Source of the DNA: Erythrocercus mccallii
Taxonomy: Eukaryota > Chordata > Aves > Passeriformes > Dicruridae
Assembly: GCA_013397435.1 (NCBI GenBank)
Contig: VZRG01000184.1
Location: 255,881 to 319,880 of the forward strand
Direction: 5' to 3'
Length of the DNA stretch: 64,000 nucleotides
Program-made: the position numbers and the translations under genes
Notes under the pieces: model-generated
What the model saw: only the letters and a program-made list of their open reading frames with translations
Told to the model about the DNA's origin: nothing
The model's database searches: none
Shown here: in pieces, positions 48,232 through 60,800 of the stretch
How the letters are laid out: every line of letters begins with the position of its first letter
Position numbering within the stretch: the first letter of the stretch is position 1

Positions 48232-51200
48232 AACTGATTTCAATTAGTTTTCAACATTGTTTGGACACATGTGTGGATCTCATGGATCATACAGGGGAAA
48301 AATAAAATCCTAAGCAAAATATGCTCTTGTTCATGTAATGTTTGCTTCCAGTTGTACCTTCTTCATATAAACTGAATTAAGTTCTTGGTTTTTCAAAAGG
48401 AATAATGTGATTGCAGTAGCAGTACTATGGCAGGCAAAACACCCCCTACAATCCATATCCATTTTATTCTTCCGTGTAGAATGATTTAAAAGGATGAGAT
48501 ATTTATCACTCTACCCAAACCCAACCTCACAGTACTTGCTTTGGGAATTAGAATAACTTTCTTAAACTATTTTTTAAGATATTGTTCTTGGTCTATAGAT
48601 AAGCTAAATTAATTTGGGTCTTACATGGTACTTCTCAGCTAACTTATAAAAATAGTAGTTTTCTGTGTTAAAGCACAATAACTATTCCATGTAGTAAAAA
48701 AATGCAGTCCTTCTTTTTTCTTTGTGGGGTGTAGCTTTTGTCCTCTGTCTGTTCGTCTGTATGTTTGCTGGTTAATAAATAGGGAAGAAAGAACCACATC
48801 TCAGGATCCTTGAGGCCTTTTTTTTAGAGGCTGAGCCCTGAATGTGGGGTCCCTCAGTAAAATAGCTTAATTGTTCTCTGCACGTGCACACTAGAGATAC
48901 TCTGCAGCCAGTCTTCAGTTTCTGTGTTTCATTTGAAATGGACAGAAGATACAAAAAGTAATTTTGAACTGATATTTACATCACACTTCACCTCCTCAGT
49001 ATGTAGCAGCAGAGGTGAGAAGAAGCCCACACTTACCTTTATCAAAAATTGCCCTGGCTGCAATAACCTTCATTTGTTCATTCATGTTGCTCCTTGTCCA
49101 GAAAGATCATTCAGGAAAGAAAAAACTGATTTAGAAGACAAAGATAAATGCATTTACCTAGCAACTAATTGGATTTATTCCAGTACTTGCTGAACCCCCT
49201 GTGGAGCAATTCTTATTGATTTGTCATGGAACCTATCAAAAGACTTTTTCCAACTATAGATGTGCTGTATGTGAGACTGAAACTGGTGAACCCTATCGTG
49301 CTCTGTTCTTGGAAACCTTTCTGCTCCTGAGACCAAAAGAAAAAATTAAGGGCTTTATTATTCTCATGTTCTTTTCACATGCTGCTATCTCTTAGCTCAA
49401 ATAATTTAGATGCTTCTCAAGTGAAGTTGGCAAAGTCTTCAGAGTGGGAGAAATTATTTTCTTGTGTGTGCAGGTTTGCTACCAGGCGGTATTCCAAAAA
49501 ATAGCCATGCTAATTATAAGCTGAGATAAGGTCTACAGTCTGGCTAAGTTAATCATAAATGGAGTTCTGCCTTTCACAACAGTGTTAAAAAAAATTAAAC
49601 AACTCAAAACCAACAAAAACACCTCAACCCCTTTGGTAATTCCGACCAAAGTTTTAACAGGAAGGGATTCAGGGTGCTTTTTCTGAGAGTGGCTGTACAA
49701 CCAAGAGCTTCTGTGCATGCAGAGCAGCTTCTAATGATCTCAGAAGGCTCTCTTGTAATGGCCTGATAGCATTAATTTTTGCTCTGAGACCATTTAGATG
49801 TCCATTCTGATAAGTAAGCGGATTCCAGGAAGACAACCCCTCCCCCACTGCTACGGCAGTGTTTGGAGAGTCATTCAACCAAGAATGGGAAAAACACACT
49901 GAGAGCATTGAGAGAAGAATATTGAATGGTCTGACTGAGAGAAAGAGTGAGCGGTAAAGCTGATGTAACAGAAATGATGGGAAGAGACATGGCTGAAAAT
50001 ACTTGAAATTTATGCTGTTCCCACTTTTTTTTACTCTAGAGCCTTGTAATTTACATTCAAACAGCCTGTTAGGTTTAAATTTTAAATGAAGCTTGCTTAG
50101 AATTATGAATAAGGCCATTAAGTGTTGCCTTAATAACCTTTTATTGCATGGAACAGCTTCTATAATTGTAACAGGGAAAAGAACTTCAACCATTTGCATT
50201 TGAGTGATTGATGGGTAATTTACAATGTTTGTTTTCTGTTTTCTGGGGAGAAATGAAAGAGCCCTAATTCTATTGTTGACATTTGTTTTTCTGTAATGGT
50301 ATTTTCAGAATCCATTCCTATTTATCAGGTATGCTGAAAAAGTAGCCAGTGGGTTTGAACCTTGTAAGAGGGAAATCACAGAATTTCTTGGGACGAGAAG
50401 GGTGGATCTAGTTTGGGCACACTTACAGCTGCTCTATAGGGATATCAGCTCCACTGGTCTTACTAGAGTTGCACCTTGCTTTTGATTCTAAGGTTATAAC
50501 AACCCAGACACCAGCCCTGAATACCAGATAATCCCCTAGGGTTAGGAAATGAGAAATAGGACTGAGAAATGGTCCCTTAAAAAAATGTTGCAATATCTGT
50601 CCTTTACATGGGGAAATACACAGTCCCACTTGTAAGTGTGACTGCTGAATCAGAGCAGGGACTACACAGAATAGGAAGGGCAGATGGATTGACATCATCC
50701 TGGTGCTGTAAAGTATCATTTAAATGCAGAGCCTCAGATTAAAAGATTGCAGTGAATCAGAACGCCAGCTGACATCAGTTATGCTAGGAGTTTGACTTGA
50801 TACTTAAAATGCTGGCTCTAAAAGTCTTGATGTATTTCACTTTCCACTCCAGGTTCCTTCAGGTCAAGTTGTGATTTACTGGTGCTGCCCATGCAGTCTT
50901 TGTTGGTGGATAAATATTGTGAGTGTTCTTAGCCAGACAGTTTTCAAAAGCACTAAATATTTTTTAATGTTTTAATTGAGTTTTGGCCAAAAAAAAAAGA
51001 GGAAAGCAGAAAAGAAACTAAAAGAGCGAGGCAGCACAAAACAGAAGTACCAGTATTCAAATTTCCCTAATGCAGGTGAATTTCTTAGAAAAAATACTCT
51101 AGTCAAATAAGAGCTTGAAGTAGTCCAATATGAAAGTGGCAGAGTGTGAAGAACAGCTAATGAAAGCTATCTACGGTGATAGAAATGTTGTTCAGTAAGG

Positions 51201-54200
51201 CACAAAGCAGAAACTAAAAATTCCTTTGAAACATTCCAAGAAGTCTTGGGACCTTGGGAGCTTATGTTTATTAATAACACACTGTGTTTTCTGAAGGAGC
51301 TCAAAACTGAATTAACTGTGATCCACGACCTCTTGTTTATGTATTTGGAGAGCTGAAGGTTTTAACTACGACACCAATTTTTGACAGTGCTTCAGAAGAG
51401 ATCGGGGATATGATGGATAAATAGATAAATACATCTGCTATGTCTATAGCAGGCAAATCATTAGGACCTGCACCAAAGAAAAGAATACATATGGGTAGAT
51501 ATGATATAGGGGATGAGCAAACACTGCCAAAGCTTTTTCCTCAGAAACATATCAGAGCTGCTTTCCTGAAGAGTTCAGCAGGGATATTGATATAGGAGGT
51601 CCAGCTGCTCAGCCACCAAAAGGCATGCAACAAGGTTTTAAACCAGGCTGCTGTGGACATTCATCTTTGAGATGTACGACTAGCTAGATGAAGAGGAAAG
51701 AGAGGTTAGGAGTTCTGGAGAGTTTTAACACTGAATTCCAGCCAGCAGAGATTAATATAGCTTTATGTTGGGAGAGAGTGGTGTTCAAGGTCAGTGAAAG
51801 CTCTGAACAAAGTGATCAAATGAGCAATAAGATGTTTAGGATAGCAAAGATAAGGGCTAAATGTGAAGGATCTCCACATTCTGTGTGATGAAATAGTAGG
51901 TAAAATTCAACATAGATAAATAACAAGGGAGGCAAAACCTACTTCTAATTTTACAGTGTTGGAACCCGAGCTACCCTTTTTGAAAAGAGACATTGGAGTT
52001 ATTGTAGGCAATGCCAGGAAACTTTGGAAGGGAGAACTAAACAGATTAGGGGATTTTTTTAGCCATTATCTTGTTGCATACTCCTGTTGTACTCCATCAA
52101 CCCCTTTCCAGCTCCTAGAAAAGGTATACTAGAACTGGGAAAGGCAGAGAGAAGAGGGAGTGAAGGGCTGAAAACAAACAAGGAATGACTAAAGAGCCAC
52201 TTTTCAACCTGCAAGCAAGGTGACTGAGTCTGGCAGATATTATAATATTGTTAGTGGGTATGAAGAACAAGTCTAGGGAAAAATGCTTATTGTACCTTGC
52301 AGCACTATAGCTAGGAGTCCTCAACCAAAACTTGTACTCAGCACATTCCAAACACACAATGCAGATAACTTTTCGGAAACATGCAAATAAACTGGGGAAC
52401 TTCTGACAAAGGAATTTGTGGGAGTCTGAGGTTTATAACTCTTCAAAATGAAACTGGATAAATTCTTGAAAAGAAAGGATTCAGAGGTGCCAGGTTTGAG
52501 CCCAGAGACCCTTGCATGGTAGACTGGGATATACACCAAGGAAGCTCAGTGCAAACACAGCTGCTCTTGGACATCAGTGTGAGCCACTGATGGAGACAGC
52601 AAAGGAAAATATGAACCTGTGAGCTCCCCAAGTGTGACTGTTTTTCTTATTAACATTCTTCCAGTCTTCAGATAATGAAAAATGCCAAAACAATGAATGT
52701 GTTTTGCCATTGTATCTCGTTGGAAATTAGACCTGGTGGAAAACAGACATTGGACACAAGAGTGCATCCAGACCTTGTGACCTCTAGTTATGACTTGCTG
52801 GAACTGGAGTCACCCCAGCAAACATTATACAGTGTGCTGTCAAAAAGACAATTTCCCTGTGACTGTCTTGGCATTCTATTTGGCAAGTACTGTGCAGTGT
52901 GTCTCTGGAACTGAAATTTTAATATATTAAGCTTAAATGTCCACCAGTTTTCACAGGCTGAGCCAGAGAAAGCCCAGAGCTTTTGTTTTTTTCCCTGCTA
53001 AAGCTAAAAGGTCACAGCGTACAAATTCAACTGATAAGTGGCTTATGGGAAAGTGTGCAAGAAGGTAAGATGTGAAGCTGAGTAATAAAGAAATGTTATA
53101 AAGGTTTTTTCCCCTTCCCCCTCCTTACCTTACCCTTACCCACTAAATCTGTGGTGATCCACCTTCTTATACTTTCAGGTGTGGAAGAATGAAAAATTCA
53201 GCAGTTCTTTATAAACTTGACCTCAGATCTGTGTTTTACATCAAATCAGTTTTGAGCTACAGTGACCAATACTGAAGCTACACTTAAAATTGACATGCCA
53301 CCATACTACATGTGAGAGTTCTTCCTGTGGCGCAACCTCTACAACTGAGGTAGTTGTTCACAAGTTCCTAAATATGCATTTCCTCTTCAGCAGACACCTT
53401 CTGAGGGAAGCAGCATGAAGTTCTCTGTAGTGACTCCCTGTACACACAAGCTACACCAAGTTGAACTCTACATCCATATTTCTTCCTTGGGAATCTGTTT
53501 CTTGGAAGCTTGAAACACAGGCTGAAAAACAAACCTGAAAAGAGCACCCCATAATTGTAAATGAAAGCCATATCCTGGGGAAAACTGCAGCCTTTCCCCT
53601 TTAGTGTCCTCATGTACAGCTAAGTTTTGCTGCAGGAATACCAGCCTGAGATTAAAATCCTGGTTCATGATCAGAACCATAATTTTCAGTGGCTGTGGCA
53701 GATGGATCAGGCCATTGCTGCAGAGTAAGAAGGAGGATTCTTGGTACAGTACAGCAGGAGTGGAAGTCTGGCTCATTTTCATTTTGGAGTAACAAAAGAG
53801 AGGAGTCTGAGTTAGGTGCAAAGTGCAGTTTTCCCTGCAAAAGCAAAAAGGGTTTTCACTACAAATGTCTTCATAATTTCTAGAAGCCTAGGAAGATTGC
53901 AGAAAACAATGAGAATGGGGATTTTGAATCTTGATACAAAGCTGTCATACAAAGCTGTGATAGTCACAGGCTGTGCTGGAAAAACAACTTGTTACAGATC
54001 CATTTGGGATGTATTTTTTCTTTTTCCTGACTTTCTTTCTTCTTCTTCAATGTTTTATCATCAATGAGATGATTTTTACCCTGAGATGACTGCTAAGATC
54101 CTATATAAATCTCATTGGTTTATTAAGAAGCATAAGGGAAGATTTTTTTCTCTTTTTTTTTCCTTTCCCCCCATTTTGATGTAAAAAGGAATTGTGGCAC

Positions 54201-57200
54201 AAAGGTTGATGAACTTGCACAGAGTAAGAAATGGGAACAGGTCCATTTTTTCCTCATTTCCCTCTACCTTGGCATTTTATCTGCTGACTTGCATTCACTC
54301 TGACACAGTAAACAGCATAGCTAATGCCAGATTTGGCTCTGTGCATCAAGACTTACCATGGGCTGCTGCACTATTCATACCTGAAAGTCACTTCATCCAA
54401 AGCTCTCACCCATCTATAATTTCCTAGAGATCATTTTTTGTATTTGCCATGCACAGGCTGATACATTCCATTTGCTCTTTACTTTCACAGTTGAGTATTC
54501 TAGGTTTTGACAAGTGATTCCCATCACTTCCTGGACACCTCTTCAGGTAGAGTCTTCTTCACTGTCATTGCTATCGTCAGGACCAGCACAGACACCAAGC
54601 AGGGACAAGGCAGAAGATACTGTGGGACCGTGTCTTTTCCTTAATGGTGCAGAAACATCTGTGATGTTTTTTGCCCCATGCTGCAAAATTCCTATCAAGC
54701 AATCTCTGTGGAGTAACTCAGGGCAGCTGGTCAGAAGGACAGTTTGGTGATCAGTGTGCATGACTAAAAATCTCATCTGAAGCCTGCAGAAGGCTTTATT
54801 CAATAAAATGTATTCAAGCTTAAAGTAAAAGTCAGTGCATCATGGGTCTTAAAAACAATTACTAGGAATATTAATGGCAGCAAATTTCTTCTACTACTTG
54901 TCATCACTTCCCACACTCTAAATTACATCTTAAGAACACCCCATTGATGCTGCTCTTTTTCCATTTCCACATTGGCAAATGCCACTGGAATAAATGTCTT
55001 GACAAACAGTTATCATAATTTCTTTTTCCTCTTCCTTTAGATAGTAACTTACTACAGAAATGCCAATTTTCCCACACACTGTGTCATACATTTAGAATGC
55101 ATTATGTATTAAATTACTTAGAAATAGTTGGCAAACGAGCTGGCATCTCTCTGATAACTCCCAAGGAAGCCAAACATAATATGCATGCACTTTTAAATTA
55201 TCTATAAGCAGTTCTGTTCAGTTTTCAAGGGTGAATGCTCAGCTGTGTTTCACTTCCAATACACTTTTGCTTAAAGATCCTATTTAAATGTGAATATAGT
55301 AGTGCATAGGGGAAAAAAAGAAAATTAATATTGTTAATGTTTCCACAAATTCAAATACTTTAAAAACTTTCAGTTTTTAGACTTCAAATAAGACAATGAA
55401 GCATAGAGAGAATTTAAAAACCAACATATTTTGAAGGGATTTTAAAGTAGGATCTAAAACTGTATAATTAAAAAATTAAATTCTCTAGAAAGGAAATACA
55501 AATTCTAACTTTTAATGACAGTTTGCCACTTTGCCTTTAAGCACTGCTTTTTCTCTATCAACATCCTTCTTGAATTTTAAGATGATACTACTTACTAAGT
55601 TTTTTTTTAAATTAAAATAATATGTAAAAAATACCTAGATGAATAGCTATGATAAAGCTCATAGTAAAGTGAGTGAAATACTTTTACATGAGAGAAGATC
55701 CTGCCATGGCTGCATAGGCCAAAGAAAAATATGAGTAAGGGACCTACAGCATGGCCCAGCAGCAATGGTCCTGACTGATGTGACGAGATGGGCTGCTGTG
55801 CTTATCCAAGTAACACTGGCAACAGAGACATTGCAGGATAAGTGGATACACAACCATCCAGTAATGGTGTCCCCTCATGTGACTGCGAAAATACGTCTTG
55901 GAATCAGGCTGTAAATAGCTGTTTCTCTGATTATCATCAAGGAGAGGGCTTGGGAGTCATATTACCAAAGCTATCTCTTGAATTAAGTGCAGAATAGTAT
56001 CATTCCAGGGCAAGGGAGAGATTTGCATACAGAATTTCAGGGGAACTTCAAGCAGGGACTTGAAATTGAAAGGAAAAGAAACAATAGGTGCAAGAACCTG
56101 AGAGTCCCTCTTGGGCTCATATCTTGAGGGATGCAAGAGAATGACAAATACTCAGGTACAGCTCATCTGATAGATATATAGACATTAAGTTAAGCATGTG
56201 TTTCTCTAATTTCTGACCTTAAAAAAAATCCCTTTGAACTGCCTTATTGTTTTTGGCTTCTGAAAATAATCATAAAAGAAAATGAAAGCATTTATCCTGG
56301 CTTGAGCTAAGAGTGATTTTGAGATATTAGTTAACATCAAGTTATTTCATGGTTATCATGATAATCTCTGAACCACAAAAGGACCCTGGCAATTCAGTAC
56401 TTTTCCTCAAAGTAGGGAAACTGAAATGGGATGTATTCACTGAAGAGGTTGGCAGATTGAAAGCTGGTTGCATGGAGTTTAATAGAAGGTGTCTCTTCAG
56501 AGCACAACATTAAATGAAGAGAACTTGCTGAACCTGTAATCAGCACTTCCTTGAAAAATTATAATCAATACGTTGTAAATAAATGTTTGTGGAACTCTAT
56601 CTTGGAGAAAGTAATAACCTGCTACCTCAGCACTTACTGTAAACCAAAATGTTTGTTACCATGACCTGATTATGGTAATTTAATTTCTATTATACACAGA
56701 ACAAAACAGAGAAGTGGTTTGCTAATGGGTCTTGAACATAGAGAAAATTCCCAGTCTAAATAACTAGTGCAACATCTCAGTGTTCTTAGACTTAATGCTA
56801 AAGGTCTCACAGTCTCTGTAACATGGTAGACAATCTGGAGGTTGCTTCACAGCAGCTCCATCTGAGGAGTATTCAGTGCTCTGAAGTCATTCAGTATCCA
56901 TTTATAAAGGGAAGCAAGATTTCCCTCTGCAGCCCAGACCTTTGCCAGCTCGTGTTCTAGTCTTTTCTTCTCTTTGTTTATGCTTCATTCTCTGGCCCAT
57001 AGAAGAAGTGCCCTGGCTCCTCTCCTCATCCATCACTGATTGCTGTCATACAGCCCTAGGAGAGCCTAGCATCCTCAAGCATCATCCAAACTCTAGGTGG
57101 ATATTTACATTATCTTCTTCCTTTGTACTTTCTCCTACAAATTGTTCACCTGTACTGTTTGTTTATATTTTTGTAAACAGATGATTTTATTTGATTTTGT

Positions 57201-57820
57201 TTGCTTTTATTTTAACCTCACTTTCCTTAGAGTGATTTTAAAGTAATTATCATTTTAAATCCTTCTAGCAATCTTAAAATATAAGATAATGGTTGTTTTT
57301 CTGGTCCACAATCTCCATACCGTACTCCACAAGTTATCTCAAAGTGGCTCTCTCTCTGCCTACATTTGGAGAGTAGTTTAAAATTGGTTAATGAGGGTTT
57401 GGGAAGAGGAAATGTTTCCTGCTTATCATTCTCAGACAGAAAAGTTATCTCATTTAATGAATTTAAACTAGAAAACAAAAAAAGAGAGAAGGTTGTGATG
57501 GGAAGGCAGAAATAAGATAAATTCTCCTTCAAGGTGGCTAATTTGGCATAGCTGATAATATGACCAAGGCAGCATGGAACTGAAGTAAAGTCTTTTATCC
57601 CTGGCCTAAGAAGGTTTTTCAGCCTCTGTTGCCCTCAGTATTACTTCAGGGATTTTACATGTGGCACCTGCCTGATCCGGCCAGCTTAGGCACATGTAAT
57701 CAAGCTGCACTTGAGCAACTCTCATAGTCATAGCATTTGTTTCGTGGGTAACGTGTTGAATATTCATTGGGAGCTAATTCTGCTTCCTGGACATTAAATG
57801 GAAGGTGAGTCTTGGCTTCA
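48232..57820. other. Intergenic sequence, no gene recognised
   Basis: AT-rich unique DNA. It includes the 176-codon minus-strand frame at 49669-50199 described separately. No repeat family, RNA gene or exon was recognised. Confidence 0.5.
49669..50199 (-). other. Longest non-island open frame (176 codons, minus), unidentified
   Basis: An uninterrupted minus-strand frame of 176 codons in AT-rich DNA. The first part is Leu, Phe and Ser rich, and the last third (about residues 140-176) reads like ordinary soluble protein. I see no domain, signal peptide or partner exon. In 64 kb of such DNA, one frame of this length is not very unlikely by chance. Confidence 0.12.
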
Positions 57821-57860
57821 GTGACAGCCTATCACTCACAGTGACAGCTTATCACTCACA
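57821..57860 (+). repeat. 20-bp tandem duplication
   Basis: The unit gtgacagcctatcactcaca (57821-57840) is followed directly by gtgacagcttatcactcaca (57841-57860), differing at one base. It looks recent. Confidence 0.9.
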
Positions 57861-60800
57861 CAAACACCCTCCCCCCTTGAATATTCAGTAAGATAGTATG
57901 GCTTGGAGTGTTGTGTATGACAATATTAATATCATCTTTGGAGAGGATGTGGATTTTAAATTGGTGGCAAAGTAAGCAAAAAGCTGTGCTGGGGTACTAA
58001 AGACTAAATAAAAATACAGTTGGCTAGCTTAATTGTCACTGGCAGTGAAATTACATGCCATTGGTAGAATAATGGAATTGAAATATTGCTGTGTTACTTG
58101 TACTTATTTCTATGAATTAGCCTCTTGAATGGTCCACAGCAAATGAATAGGCACCAAGTTTATATTCAGAAATTGCTCACTCTTACAGCTGCATATCCTG
58201 TAATCAGACACTCTGCAAGGAGGAGCAGTCAGTGCTCCCCCCATACATTATATCAAATCTCATCATTTAATCAACCATGTCTGGGAAAGGATGCGCATAA
58301 AGAAATTACTTTCTGTAATCAGCTGAGAAGCCCTGATCTTGGTGTTGCAGATGGCTCTTTTCACCTAAGCAATTAAGAGTAATGTGTAAGAAGTGTGTAT
58401 TGCATACGGCAGTTGACTAAACCCTAATGAAGAGTAGAGGAACAATTTTACAATTCCCAGATGCTGGGACATTCCCTAAAGGTGACTTTAAGAAATGTAA
58501 CCACTCCTGGTAGTGGTGGTCTCCTGGTTCCCTACCTCTGGTTCTTGAGACGTGAGAGGAAATACAGGCAGGCCAGATGCTCATACAGGATAGGTTTTCA
58601 CTGTTCTGGGTTTTAGCCTTGCTAGGCCAGTCTTTGCCACCTGACCAGCGGACCTAAACAAATTTTTTAAGTATTGCAAACAAATAGACAGAATTATCCT
58701 TCAGTTCACAGGTGGATTTAAGTCTGAAGTGAAGATAATAAAAATTAAAAAATTCTTTAGAACAGATACAAGAAATCCCATGTCATGCTATAGCCTTTAA
58801 AGTACTTTTCATGAAGCAATAAATCATAATGCTGTAAAGGCAGCATGTATGGAAGTTTTCTGATTATTCAAGATCCCAATCTTCCAGGTTAGTAAGAAAG
58901 TTTAAAAGATTTATCTGACTAAATGTAGATGTCTACATATGAATTACTCACCTTCAGTTGTTTTCACAGAGATACGGTTGAATATGTAATAAGTCCATGA
59001 TAAATATAAAATTAATGCCATCTTGGAGTAGATTTTTAAATTTAGCTCAAAAGGAATTTCTCCTTCTGACTACCTGTTGCCCTCCATCAGATACAGAGGA
59101 GTTCCAGAGTATTTAGGCACCTGCAGTATAATTATCTAGATCTGACTTAAGGTGAATGGTGCCTTATCATCCATGACTTCAAATTTTTGCCTGCAACCAA
59201 AATAACAAAAATGTTTGGGAATCACTCTGGGTTCAAATACCAAAACATCCTAAAGTGTGATAGTGCTGAGATGCCCATGATAATGTCTATATTTGCACTG
59301 CAAACTCAAGAGAAGCAAAGACAGTTTGTGAAACCTTGCAACACTCTTTCTCCCTTCTATGCCAAGTCAATATCAACCACATGTAAGTGGTTGCAAAGCA
59401 TCCCTCTAGCAGGCAGCTGTATTGAGTTTTCTTTGCTAGGACATCTATTTCTTCATCATCCTCCACAAGAAAACTTTTATTCCAGATGGCCTCATTTGGA
59501 CCATATCTGTTGTGAAGGGTCTCTGACTACACTAATATAAATTTGGGGTTGAGGTTTTTAACTATAAAGAACCAAATGCTCAGCTTTGTTGCTTACCCTG
59601 CAAAACTCACTGAACTATAGCTGAAGGTGATGCCGAGAGAATCACAGATTTACGCTTGGGTTTGGTGCAAGTTAGAATCTGCTGGCTTTCATAATATAGT
59701 TTATAGCATCTTCATAATCTAAAAATACTGCCATTCTATGGTTCTGGATGTATGAGGCAGAGTAGTTTGTTTCCACTGATAGACTTTTCAAGGCTTACAG
59801 TGATGTATATAAGTCTGGTTCTAGGAGGCAGCAGATACAAAAAACCCTTGTGAAGATGTTGGCAGTCACTGAGCTTTTTTTGGTGCCAATGTTGGAACTG
59901 AGACCAGGGTCTGGGATTGGAAGATGAGTGCTAAAGACATTATTTTATCACTAGGTCTGGCCAACTGCTCATGTTTGGAACTAAGGAATGGTGCCTGAAA
60001 CACGTTAATGATGTAAAGTATCTGTGGGGTAGTGTTCACTTGGGGTGCAGTTGAGGCTTTGCTTTGGCTTTGTTTGCTGTTTAGATCCATCAGAGATACA
60101 AATGCTAGGTATTTCTGGGTATCAAAAATTACTTTTGAAGGGAGACTGGGGTGGGGCTGCAATAGCAGTTTCAGGGGTTATAGTTAAGTTTAGCTTCCCC
60201 TTAAGGCGATGGACAGCTGGGTTGGACAGGCTTTAATCTGCAGAAGGAATGTCACTCTGGCCTTGGTTACGGGCTGGTTGCAAAAGAGAAGCCCATTTTG
60301 TGTCTTTTTGTTGCCTTCAGATAAGGCAAAGGTTATGGCTAGCAGAGCCTGATGGAAAGTAGATATTTTTGAGGGCAGTTTAGGGTTGGGTCTGGTAGTC
60401 AGAGGGTAAGAGCTCACTCTCTTTTCAAGCTATGATAAGAACCTAACTCTAACTATGGCCAGGTGTCATATTAGGGAAATAGACAGCAGGGCCAGAAGAC
60501 CAGTGTTTAAAGATGCAATACAGAAGGCACTGTGGACTAAGATATGGGCTTGTACCAGGAGGCAAGAATATTTCATGCTTCTTTACAGTCTGTAGAAGGG
60601 TTTTGAAGATATGATCAATTTTACAGTTGGAAATAGCAGATCCTGAAATACTGGTTTGACTATTTGACTCCTCAGAGGTGCCGTGTCTAGGATTCAAGCA
60701 GATATTGGCTTCGTAGCCTCATAATCCAATCTATAACTATTCCAACTGGACTTTGGATTTTTGGCTATCAGGCCCTTAAAAGTTTGGCTTAATCTGAGAA

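Noticed and set aside
50345..50365. tRNA B-box-like word (gggtttgaacc)
   Set aside because: No matching A box, acceptor stem or cloverleaf can be formed in the surrounding 80 bp.
50370..50400. CR1-like start (aaatcacagaatttcttggg)
   Set aside because: It resembles the first bases of an antisense CR1, but the following sequence does not continue as CR1.
59725..59745. CR1-like terminal octamer (ccattctatggttctgg)
   Set aside because: The adjoining sequence shows none of the usual CR1 3' region, so a chance match is more likely.
60425..60460. Telomere-like words (cctaactctaac) near other ggttggg and gggttgg words
   Set aside because: There are too few and too irregular copies for an interstitial telomeric repeat.
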